Source: CAJXZP01 sp963974475 (lineage in GTDB: Bacteria; Bacteroidota; Bacteroidia; Flavobacteriales_G; Salibacteraceae). Taken from it: a DNA stretch of 64,000 nucleotides. The stretch's first letter is position 1. The number at the start of each line of letters is the position of its first letter. A program made the translations under genes and the position numbers. Shown here piece after piece: positions 34,116-41,454 of this stretch. The notes under the pieces were generated by a model. That model was not told where the DNA came from and searched no databases. It saw nothing but the letters and a program-made list of their open reading frames with translations. The stretch is taken from assembly GCA_963974475.1 (NCBI GenBank), contig CAXBCR010000004.1:134676-198675 (forward strand). Direction: 5' to 3'.

Positions 34116-34520
34116 TTAATCATCCAATTCTTTAAAAAAATCATTTACAAAAGGTTTCATTGATTTTGTGATGTTATCGGTAAAAAAATTAATGAGTAAT
34201 CCTTGAGGCTTTTCTAAGAGTTTCATGTAAGTCATGAGTTGCGCTTCGTGCACTGGTAATACATATTCAACGGTTTTCAACTCCACCACAACTGTGTCAT
34301 TGACTAACAAATCTAAACGCAAATCTGAATCGATACTAATTCCTTTGTAGCTTACGGGAACACTAACTTGTTGCTGTACTTTAAAACCATGGGATATTAA
34401 TTCATGTTTTAAACATTTTTCGTAAACACTTTCTAAGAGACCTGGCCCAAGTTGTTTATGTACCTCTATAGCGCATCCAGTTATTTTGTAGGATAAATCT
34501 GTGATTTCTGATTTTGTCAT
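34116..34520 (-). CDS. GxxExxY family protein, PD-(D/E)XK nuclease-like
   Basis: A 134-residue protein of the GxxExxY family. The name motif is G27-LL-E30-SV-Y33 (GPGLLESVYE). Residues fitting a PD-(D/E)XK/RecB-like nuclease core are Glu30, Asp70 (SDLRLDLLV), Glu80-x-Lys82 (VVVELKTV) and Gln94...Tyr98 (EAQLMTYMKLL). No function is established for the family. The gene is bracketed by direct arrays of an 88-90-bp palindromic repeat, 0 bp away on one side and about 50 bp on the other. It has its own minus-strand -7 box (34550-34557). All core residues are intact, so it is probably active. Confidence 0.9.
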   Translation of the reverse strand: MTKSEITDLSYKITGCAIEVHKQLGPGLLESVYEKCLKHELISHGFKVQQQVSVPVSYKGISIDSDLRLDLLVNDTVVVELKTVEYVLPVHEAQLMTYMKLLEKPQGLLINFFTDNITKSMKPFVNDFFKELDD

Positions 34521-34549
34521 GAGTTGTTTATTAATTGGTTATGGTTTTT

Positions 34550-34557
34550 CAAATATA
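34550..34557 (-). promoter_or_regulatory. -7 box for the GxxExxY gene
   Basis: Minus-strand TATATTTG matches TAnnTTTG, 30 bp before the start at 34520. It lies between the gene and the right-hand array, so the gene does not need the repeats for transcription. Confidence 0.6.
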
Positions 34558-34569
34558 AGTTAAAGAACG

Positions 34570-35020
34570 GAAAAGTGAAGAGACCTTTGCTTAATGAATC
34601 TTAACTCCTTCATGTTTCAGCCTTTTTGCTTTGCCTTTTGAAACATTAAGAAATGAAGAAAAAGTGAAGAGGCTTTTGCTTAATGGGTCTTAACTCCTTT
34701 ATGTTTCAACCTTTTTGCATTGCCCTTTTTGAACCCGTTAGAAATGAATAAAAGTGAAGAGGACTTTGCTTAATGAACCTTAACTCCTTCATGTTTCATC
34801 CTTTTGTATTGCTTTTTTTGAAACATTAAGAAATGAAGAAAAAGTGAAGAGGACTTTGCTTAGTGAACCTTAACTCCTTCAGGTTTCAGTCTTTTGTATT
34901 GCTTTTTGAAATAGTAAGAAATTAAGAAAAAGTGAAGAGGACTTTGCTTAATGAACCTTAACTCCTTCATGTTTCAGTTTTTGCGTTTACCATTTTGAAA
35001 TAGTTAGAAAAGTGAAGAAA
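34570..35020 (+). repeat. Palindromic repeat array, five units, right of the GxxExxY gene
   Basis: Anchors (GTGAAG) at 34575, 34664, 34754, 34844, 34932 and 35012 define five units of 89, 90, 90, 88 and 80 bp. Typical arms are CTTCATGTTTCA and TGAAACATTAAG around 18-21 bases. All units point the same way as those in the left array. The last unit again has the loop GCGTTTACCATTT, as in the left array. The rest of the gap to corA (35021-35144) shows nothing recognisable. Confidence 0.9.
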
Positions 35021-35144
35021 TTTTCTCGGTGCATAATAAATTCTGCAAAAGTACTATTGTTCGCCAAGTTTGGTTAAGAGTAATCAGTTTCCCATTCCAA
35101 AACGGTAAAAGAGAGAATTCCTAGAATTACGGTCCGTTGTTGTT

Positions 35145-36197
35145 TTAAAACCATCCTTTTCTTTTAAAATACCACAACATTCCAGCGGTAATAGTGGCCA
35201 TAAACCCTAAGGTGAAAAAGTAGCCATATCCCCATGCTAATTCTGGCATATGTTCAAAGTTCATCCCATAAATTCCTGCAATAAAAGTTAGCGGAATAAA
35301 CACGGTAGAAACAATGGTTAACAATTGCATGACCTGGTTGGTTTTATTGGCCACGCCAGATTGGTAGAGCTCCATAACGTTCTTCAACATTTCTCCTTGG
35401 GACTCAATGGCATCTAAAATTTGTCTCACATTTTCATGTACATCGGCAAAGTATCGGATGCAATATTGCGTAATGAATTCATTAGATTCTTTCCCAAAAT
35501 AGCCCAATCTATCTCGTAAAGGAAACACCAATTTTTTAAAATTGATGAGTTGCTTTCTAAGCGTCAGAATTCTTTCTCTTGAGTCTTCGTACGAGTTGTC
35601 AATCACCTCTTCCTCAATACTTAATACTTGGTCGTTAATGCGTTCCACAATAAATAAATAATTATCTATTATGGTGTCAAGGATTCGAAACATTAAATAA
35701 TCCACACCGTTATCCGGAATTTTACCTTTGCCCAAGCGTGTTCTTTCAATTAGATCATCAAATATTTTACAAGGCTTTTCTTGGATGGTAATCAACCAAT
35801 TACGACCTAAAATAAGACTAACTTGATCTACCGAATGTAAATTTTCATCTTGTTCCACTTTTAGTATCTTCAAACTCATGAACAAGTAATTTTCATATTC
35901 TTCCACTTTTGGACGGATGGAGGTATCTAATACGTCCTCTAACAATAAAGGATGAAGATTGAAAATCTCTCCCATTTTTGAAATCAAATCGGTGTCATGC
36001 AAACCATTTACATTAATCCAACGCATTTGGTCTGTTTCAATAGGGCCTTTAATTTTTTTTAGGTCCTTATACGACTGTTCAGAATATTTATCTCTCGAGA
36101 AAAAGACCTCAGTTACCTCGGTTTGATCTGTCTTCTTATCTCCAATGTGAATTAAACTACCTGGTGGAAGACCCGCTTTGTGTGACTTTTTTATCAT
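35145..36197 (-). CDS. corA: CorA family magnesium/cobalt transporter
   Basis: A 350-residue pentameric Mg2+ (Co2+) channel. The long cytoplasmic N-terminal funnel is followed by a long helix, then two C-terminal membrane helices. The selectivity motif GMN is in GIYGMNFEHMPELAWGYGYF. The last residues are basic (WYFKRKGWF), as usual. It appears to be a single-gene unit, 125 bp from the last repeat of the array. Confidence 0.94.
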   Translation of the reverse strand: MIKKSHKAGLPPGSLIHIGDKKTDQTEVTEVFFSRDKYSEQSYKDLKKIKGPIETDQMRWINVNGLHDTDLISKMGEIFNLHPLLLEDVLDTSIRPKVEEYENYLFMSLKILKVEQDENLHSVDQVSLILGRNWLITIQEKPCKIFDDLIERTRLGKGKIPDNGVDYLMFRILDTIIDNYLFIVERINDQVLSIEEEVIDNSYEDSRERILTLRKQLINFKKLVFPLRDRLGYFGKESNEFITQYCIRYFADVHENVRQILDAIESQGEMLKNVMELYQSGVANKTNQVMQLLTIVSTVFIPLTFIAGIYGMNFEHMPELAWGYGYFFTLGFMATITAGMLWYFKRKGWF

Positions 36198-36389
36198 GTA
36201 TTGGAAAAGGCGAATAAAGCTATTCAGCCTAGATTTTTATGTGTTTTTATTAATTCTATAGTCTAACATTTGTGGAATGCAGATTTTTGTAACGAATTGT
36301 AACCTTGTAAAAGGTTTAGTTGGCGGGTAAAAATAAATAATTCAGGTCGGATTAAACTTTTAAGTTGTCATTATTTGGTGCCATTTGAG

Positions 36390-36917
36390 CTAAAACTCCT
36401 TTCCAAAAGCAACAGCCAATGACCAAGTATCATAGCCTTCTTTAATGTCGTAAAAAAAGGCAGGACCAAGAATCCATCCGTTATTGAAATAATGAATATA
36501 CTCGGTACCAAAACGAAAAACAGCTAGGTTATGATGATTTTCCAACTCTATTCCTCCTCCTGCAAAAACATTGATATGTTTCGTGAGTTTGTATGCTCCT
36601 AACACAGCCACCACCAACGCTTTTTCTCTTTCTAAATCCTTTTCTAGTATTAAATAGTCGCTCAACTCTAAGTCAATCATGGTTCCAATTTCCCATTTTG
36701 GTGCTATTCTATAAAAATAGTCAAACCCGATAGAGGGAACAAAAACACCTTTTGCTTCTGTGCCACCAATTTCGGTTGCTTTAGGAATAAAAGTGTATCC
36801 AAATGAGGCAGAAATCAAGTGTTGTGTTTCTGGCTCTTCGGTTGATTCTTGTTCTTGAGAAATGATGGATGGGGTAACACCTACAAGAAATAATAAACTT
36901 AGAAATAGGCTTTTCAT
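36390..36917 (-). CDS. Putative outer-membrane beta-barrel protein
   Basis: A 175-residue protein with a signal peptide (MKSLFLSLLFLVGVTPSIIS). It has alternating amphipathic strands ending in an aromatic-rich C-terminus with terminal Phe (WSLAVAFGKEF), typical of small outer-membrane barrels. No specific family is recognised. It begins one base after the stop of the preceding frame (TAA-T-ATG), so it is co-translated with it. Confidence 0.7.
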   Translation of the reverse strand: MKSLFLSLLFLVGVTPSIISQEQESTEEPETQHLISASFGYTFIPKATEIGGTEAKGVFVPSIGFDYFYRIAPKWEIGTMIDLELSDYLILEKDLEREKALVVAVLGAYKLTKHINVFAGGGIELENHHNLAVFRFGTEYIHYFNNGWILGPAFFYDIKEGYDTWSLAVAFGKEF

Positions 36918-36918
36918 A

Positions 36919-37839
36919 TTATCTGAATTCTTTTGTTTTAGGACCTAGGAATCGGTAGTTTAATGAAACTAATACAGATTTTCTATCTCCAATAAACCCT
37001 ACTTCACTCCGTAATTGCCATGCTTTATTTAATTGAAATTGTGCGCCAAGAGCCATGTTCCAAAGTTGTTTGGTTTGCTTATCCATTCCGTACCGAATAA
37101 TAGCATCTCCGTTGGCTTCATCAATTTTTTCTACTATTGGGGTTAGGGTATTGTCTGCAACTTCGATTTTTTTACGATCCACCGGATTGTTTGGATTTAG
37201 GCCGTTATACCACTCGTAATAGTCACTTACCAATTTGTCTTTGCTATCCCATACATTTTGAGAAATGGCATCACTAATCTTGATTTGTCCCTTGGTTTCA
37301 GATGCCATGTGAACGCGCATTCCCCCTACCCACACATTGATATTTCTGTCTGGTTGTTTCTTAAAAACAAAGCTATGCCCCATTCGAACTCCAAGCACAT
37401 TAACTTTGGTAGCTTCGTCCAATAGTTCTGGTTTATTCCATGTAAAATTGGCATCTACAGATATCCAAATCGGCCCAATTCCTCCTGCACCCATTACGCC
37501 AAACCCTGTTGTTCGTAGACTTTGTTCTACTACCGATTTCAGCTGAATGGGAGCAACTAAATTAACTTCCGTGCTCGTATTTCCGGCTCCAAATAACCCA
37601 TACACATTCAAAAATGGAAGCACCCAAATGTCGGGTCTGAAGTTATAGGAAACGGAAGTGTTAGTGTTTTGTCCAAACTCAATAAAGTCTACACCGGTAA
37701 GCGGAATATCTTGGTTTTTAGATTTTAATCCCAATTGCATATTGTCTATGGTAATGCTTTGACGCATCCAAATTACGTTAGCCATAACTCCTAATGGGTA
37801 CGGAATATCAAAGCCTTTTTTATACGCTCCTGCCCCCAT
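36919..37839 (-). CDS. Frameshifted outer-membrane protein gene, main C-terminal part
   Basis: An open frame of 306 codons, beta-barrel-like (VIWMRQSITIDNMQLGLKS, MALGAQFQLNKAWQLRSEVG, ending SVLVSLNYRFLGPK). It has no signal peptide of its own; that lies in the overlapping frame 37791-37997. Reading the first frame up to GQERIKK and the second from GFDIPYPLG gives one sensible protein. The switch falls on a run of six A (plus-strand T at 37816-37821), where one extra A would restore the frame. Either the gene is broken, or slippage or a sequencing error is involved. The domain is unknown. Confidence 0.65.
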   Translation of the reverse strand: MGAGAYKKGFDIPYPLGVMANVIWMRQSITIDNMQLGLKSKNQDIPLTGVDFIEFGQNTNTSVSYNFRPDIWVLPFLNVYGLFGAGNTSTEVNLVAPIQLKSVVEQSLRTTGFGVMGAGGIGPIWISVDANFTWNKPELLDEATKVNVLGVRMGHSFVFKKQPDRNINVWVGGMRVHMASETKGQIKISDAISQNVWDSKDKLVSDYYEWYNGLNPNNPVDRKKIEVADNTLTPIVEKIDEANGDAIIRYGMDKQTKQLWNMALGAQFQLNKAWQLRSEVGFIGDRKSVLVSLNYRFLGPKTKEFR

Positions 37840-37997
37840 ATAGGAAGAATCCTTTCGTAGGTATGTGCCTTTAAGCTATCCGTATATTGTTGATGTTTCG
37901 GACGCACTTTGGTACTAGCGTATTGCGCTTTAACGGAAAATGTGCCCGAAAGTGTAAGGATGGAAATAATCGTTATTATTCGTAATTTTTCAACCAT
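37791..37997 (-). CDS. Frameshifted outer-membrane protein gene, N-terminal part
   Basis: 68 codons with a signal peptide (MVEKLRIITIISILTLSG, cleavage near KAQ) followed by YTDSLKAHTYERILPIWGQ. It then runs out of frame and stops. It overlaps the following frame by 49 bp and is clearly its missing start. It begins 8 bp after the stop of the barrel gene at 38006, so three outer-membrane genes form one unit. Confidence 0.6.
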   Translation of the reverse strand: MVEKLRIITIISILTLSGTFSVKAQYASTKVRPKHQQYTDSLKAHTYERILPIWGQERIKKALIFRTH

Positions 37998-38005
37998 GAA
38001 CTAAA

Positions 38006-38728
38006 TTATTTTTCGGTTTTATCTGTTTTCTTATTTGCTCCAATTGGAATAAATCCTGATACAAAAAAACCAGAATTTTTGGTGTTTTTAACGTTCTTGT
38101 AGACGTCCACAAATCCTTGATAATACTTTACGGATACAGACCACCCAGGCCCTTTTTTAAATTTGTATCCAGCACCCACTACGGCACCCATATCAATGCG
38201 ATTAATGTCGTCTTTATTTTGTTCCACAAAATCGGAAGTGATGTCTTCCACTTTTGCATGGAAATTTACATTAGCTTTATACATCAGTCCAAATTGAGGT
38301 CCGGCTTCCACAAAAAAGTGACTTTTATGTCGGTACTTAGCCAAAACAGGAACCCAAAAGTAGTTAAGTTTTTGACTGTACGAGCCAGCTAAATAATTTC
38401 CATTATTGTCGGTATAAATAGATGCTCCAATACGGTTTAGATCTGCATATTGTAATTCGCCTACACCCATGTTTGATTTAACTAGTACACCAGTATAAAT
38501 GAAAAAGTCTTGCTTGATTTTAAAATCAAAATAAAACCCTAAATTGAAATTAGAAAGGGGAGTGCCGGTTTGAAATCCTGATATTTGAGACCAGTTGTAG
38601 CCACCTTCTAAACCGAATTCTAAATTGGGGGAATTGAGTTTATCTCCAAAAATAATGGAAATTAGTATTTGAGATTTTCCTTGAAATCCTAGGAATAATA
38701 AACTGGCGAGAAGGAGTATTTTTTTCAA
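38006..38728 (-). CDS. Outer membrane beta-barrel protein (PorT-like/OMP_b-brl family)
   Basis: A 240-residue protein with a signal peptide (MKKILLLASLLFLGFQGKSQ). The barrel pattern is typical of the Bacteroidota family that includes PorT: FGLEGGYNWSQISGF at the start, NLGFYFDFKIKQDFFIYTGVL next, and VGAGYKFKKGPGWSVSVKYY near the end. It leads the three-gene outer-membrane unit. Assignment to PorT itself (a T9SS component) is not justified. Confidence 0.78.
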   Translation of the reverse strand: MKKILLLASLLFLGFQGKSQILISIIFGDKLNSPNLEFGLEGGYNWSQISGFQTGTPLSNFNLGFYFDFKIKQDFFIYTGVLVKSNMGVGELQYADLNRIGASIYTDNNGNYLAGSYSQKLNYFWVPVLAKYRHKSHFFVEAGPQFGLMYKANVNFHAKVEDITSDFVEQNKDDINRIDMGAVVGAGYKFKKGPGWSVSVKYYQGFVDVYKNVKNTKNSGFFVSGFIPIGANKKTDKTEK

Positions 38729-38932
38729 TATATTGGTATTAGTTGCGTGAATTTGTAGTAATAATGTCCTTAAATTAAGGGGAGGCTAAAGTAACTATTT
38801 AGCACGAATATTGCGCGCTTAATATGATTCAAATCAATTAGTAAACACATTTATGATCGCTTTGGTATGGGATAAATATTGCATGGAATTAATCGTTTTT
38901 AACCAGTAGACATGTCCAATAGATAGAAGACT

Positions 38933-39892
38933 TTAAATAGATAAAATGGTAGAGCTCACATTGAAAAGTGCGTCTCCTTTATTTACTATTGGTGCAGTAT
39001 TTAAGCCAAAAACGAAACAATCAAATGGAGCTTTAACAAGCACTTTAAACTCACCATACGGATCTGTTATTCTGGCAAGCGGAGTTTTTTTGGTTACCCA
39101 GCTTCCATTAGTTATTAGTAATCGTACCATTCCTGAATGAGAAGCACGAAGCCATTTGGAAGTTTCAATTATTACAGGGTCGTTTTCTATTTCCACCTCT
39201 CCTTTTCGCATACCCAAAAAACGAAGGACATTAACGGCTCCTTGAATGCCACAATTGATGATAGATTCATCTAAATTTTTAGATTTTCCACCTTCAAATA
39301 ATATCATAGATTTACCTAGTTTATGAATAGCATCTCGAATAGATTTTGGTATGGTATTAGAATTTATTATGGCTGGAGCTCCAAATACTTTCGCTAAAGT
39401 GAAAAGTTTTTCATCCTTAATAACACATCTAATTTGTGGAAAATTCTCTCTATCGGAACCACCGGTATGATAATCGATAACATAGTCCACCAATGGGGCG
39501 ATTTCCTTAATAAACTCGTAGGCAAATTGACTTGCCAAAGAACCGTTTGCGGATCCAGGAAACATTCGGTTTAAATCTCTACCATCTGGAAATTCTCTAG
39601 ACAGATTTAGATATCCAAATACATTAAACACAGGGATACAAATAACGGTTCCATGCGTTGGTTTATTGATTTTGTTTTGAATAATGTCACGTACTATTGC
39701 CACTCCGTTGACCTCATCTCCATGAACCCCTCCCATTATTAATACGGTGGGGCCGCTTTTCTTAGCGCGTTCCACAATAATAGGGACCGAAATAGGAGTC
39801 CTAGTGTGAAGTTTTGCGACCTCTAAATCTAGTGTAGCACTTTCTCCGGCTTTAATAGTCTTGCCAAGAATAACGATGTCCTCGTTATGCAT
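38933..39892 (-). CDS. Succinylglutamate desuccinylase/aspartoacylase family protein
   Basis: A 319-residue zinc carboxypeptidase-like protein (M14 AstE/AspA branch). The zinc site is GGVHGDEVNG (His, Glu) with a third ligand in YVIDYHTGGSDRENFPQIR and the catalytic Glu near ILFEGGKS. A C-terminal domain (SGMVRLLITNGSWVTKKTPLARITDPYG) resembles the usual beta-barrel lid. It overlaps the rimK-like gene by 8 bp, so the two are translationally coupled. In this conserved triplet it may hydrolyse an amide made by the RimK-like ligase; that is inference. Confidence 0.85.
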   Translation of the reverse strand: MHNEDIVILGKTIKAGESATLDLEVAKLHTRTPISVPIIVERAKKSGPTVLIMGGVHGDEVNGVAIVRDIIQNKINKPTHGTVICIPVFNVFGYLNLSREFPDGRDLNRMFPGSANGSLASQFAYEFIKEIAPLVDYVIDYHTGGSDRENFPQIRCVIKDEKLFTLAKVFGAPAIINSNTIPKSIRDAIHKLGKSMILFEGGKSKNLDESIINCGIQGAVNVLRFLGMRKGEVEIENDPVIIETSKWLRASHSGMVRLLITNGSWVTKKTPLARITDPYGEFKVLVKAPFDCFVFGLNTAPIVNKGDALFNVSSTILSI

Positions 39893-40757
39893 CTCTTTCG
39901 ATGAATCTAATGATTTCTAAAGCGATATCTTTGTTGGTTGCTGCCTCAATACCTTCTAACCCCGGAGAAGAATTTACTTCCAATACCAATGGGCCAGAAG
40001 AGGATTGTAACATATCTACCCCTGCAATACCTAATCCCATTGCTTTGGCTGCTTTTCTTGCAGTTGTATCTTCCTCATCGGTTAACTCAATAATTGTAGC
40101 AGACCCACCTCTATGCAAATTGGATCTAAATTCGCCCTCTTTACCTTGACGTTTCATAGCACCTACAACCACTCCATCCACAATAAATGCACGAATGTCT
40201 GCGCCTCCAGATTCCTTAATAAATTTTTGGGTGATTACACGGGCTTTTAGTCCGTTAAAAGCTTCTAAAATAGAACTAGCGGCATTTTTAGTTTCTGCTA
40301 ATACTACGCCTAATCCTTGTGTTCCTTCTAGTAATTTTATTACTAATGGTGCACCACCTATAGAGTCAATAACATGATCTACATCTTTAGCATAGTTTGT
40401 AAATACCGTTTTTGGAAGACCTACTCCTGCACGTGTTAATATTTGCAAGCTTCTTAATTTGTCTCTTGAACGTACTAATGCTTGAGACTCAACTGCTGAA
40501 AATACCTTCATCATTTCAAATTGACGAACCACTGCCGTACCGTAAAATGTAACGGAAGCTCCAATTCTAGGAATAATAGCATCTATATCATTCAAGTACT
40601 GTCCTTTATAAAATATTTTCGGACTCTTTTTTTCCAATTCAATGATACATTTGGAATGATCCACAACAATCATTTCATGTCCTTTTTTCTTTCCAGCCTC
40701 AACTAGTCTTCTGGTGGAGTATAAATTAGGATTTCTGGATAAAACGGCAATTTTCAT
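39885..40757 (-). CDS. rimK: RimK family ATP-grasp alpha-L-glutamate ligase
   Basis: A 290-residue ATP-grasp ligase. It has the RimK N-terminus (MKIAVLSRNPNLYSTRRLVEAG), the ATP-grasp body (GGAPLVIKLLEGTQGLGVVLAE) and the Mg2+ site (GPLVLEVNSSPGLEGIE). E. coli RimK adds glutamates to ribosomal protein S6. It lies 14 bp after the RimB-like protease gene and overlaps the aspartoacylase-like gene. The symbol is by family; the substrate here is not known to be S6. Confidence 0.88.
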   Translation of the reverse strand: MKIAVLSRNPNLYSTRRLVEAGKKKGHEMIVVDHSKCIIELEKKSPKIFYKGQYLNDIDAIIPRIGASVTFYGTAVVRQFEMMKVFSAVESQALVRSRDKLRSLQILTRAGVGLPKTVFTNYAKDVDHVIDSIGGAPLVIKLLEGTQGLGVVLAETKNAASSILEAFNGLKARVITQKFIKESGGADIRAFIVDGVVVGAMKRQGKEGEFRSNLHRGGSATIIELTDEEDTTARKAAKAMGLGIAGVDMLQSSSGPLVLEVNSSPGLEGIEAATNKDIALEIIRFIERDA

Positions 40758-40771
40758 AAGTTTTTATTTTT

Positions 40772-41203
40772 TTAAATATTTCTTTTGTAAGATAGATTTT
40801 TTTTAGAGGTATCTACTATAAACCTTTTATTTAATAATTTTCTACCAAGCAAAATTGGGAATTTCATTTCACTGCGCTCATTCAAAGAAAGGTCTATGGG
40901 TATTACTTCTCCAAAAATAAGAATAGTTGTGGTAATAATGAACCGTTCTTGAGAACTACCAGAAGAATTTTTTATGCGTTTCTTTTTGTAGTTTTTTGAG
41001 GTAAATTTCTCATTATTATATTCTGGATGCGATGGATCTAGTAGAAAAAATTCAATTTGTTTAATTCCATCTATTTCGCATTCGGAAATGTCGTGACAAT
41101 GAATAGATGAGGTATATGCCCCAGTATCCACTTTTACCTGAATATCTTGAAGGTTTAATTCTGGAAAATCAGCCCTATCGTTACGCCCAATTGTTATTTT
41201 CAT
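40772..41203 (-). CDS. RimB-like retropepsin-fold protease (ATP-dependent zinc protease family)
   Basis: A 143-residue protein of the Zn_protease/RimB family, related to retropepsins. The active-site motif DTGAYTSSIHC holds the catalytic Asp, and FPILLGRKLLNKRFIVD matches the flap-side 'LGR..L' block. The ATG at 41203 (MKITIGRNDRADFPEL) is the better start; the longer frame would need a TTG. It heads the three-gene unit with the RimK-like ligase and the aspartoacylase-like gene. In Pseudomonas a RimB/RimK pair modulates S6 glutamylation, so a similar edit-and-cut role is plausible. Confidence 0.84.
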   Translation of the reverse strand: MKITIGRNDRADFPELNLQDIQVKVDTGAYTSSIHCHDISECEIDGIKQIEFFLLDPSHPEYNNEKFTSKNYKKKRIKNSSGSSQERFIITTTILIFGEVIPIDLSLNERSEMKFPILLGRKLLNKRFIVDTSKKNLSYKRNI

Positions 41204-41454
41204 ACGTGAGAAAAGTTGTTTCGGCAATGTTATACAAATTCTTGACCTGCAAGTATTTTTTTTTCAATAATCAATGAAAATATTGGATTTATTGCCGTTT
41301 AATTCATGAATTTGATGATTTTATGGCAAAATGGATGGAAAATGGATAAAAACCTCAAATTATTATGAATTGTGCTTTACGTAAGAAATAGTTCTCATAA
41401 ACTAGGGAGATGGCATTTCCATGTCTTCCCATTATTTGATTAAATGAATACCGA

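Noticed and set aside
33768..35020. The regular arrays as a CRISPR locus
   Set aside because: Units are 88-90 bp with similarity along the whole unit. There are no short identical repeats alternating with unique spacers, and no cas genes occur in the window.
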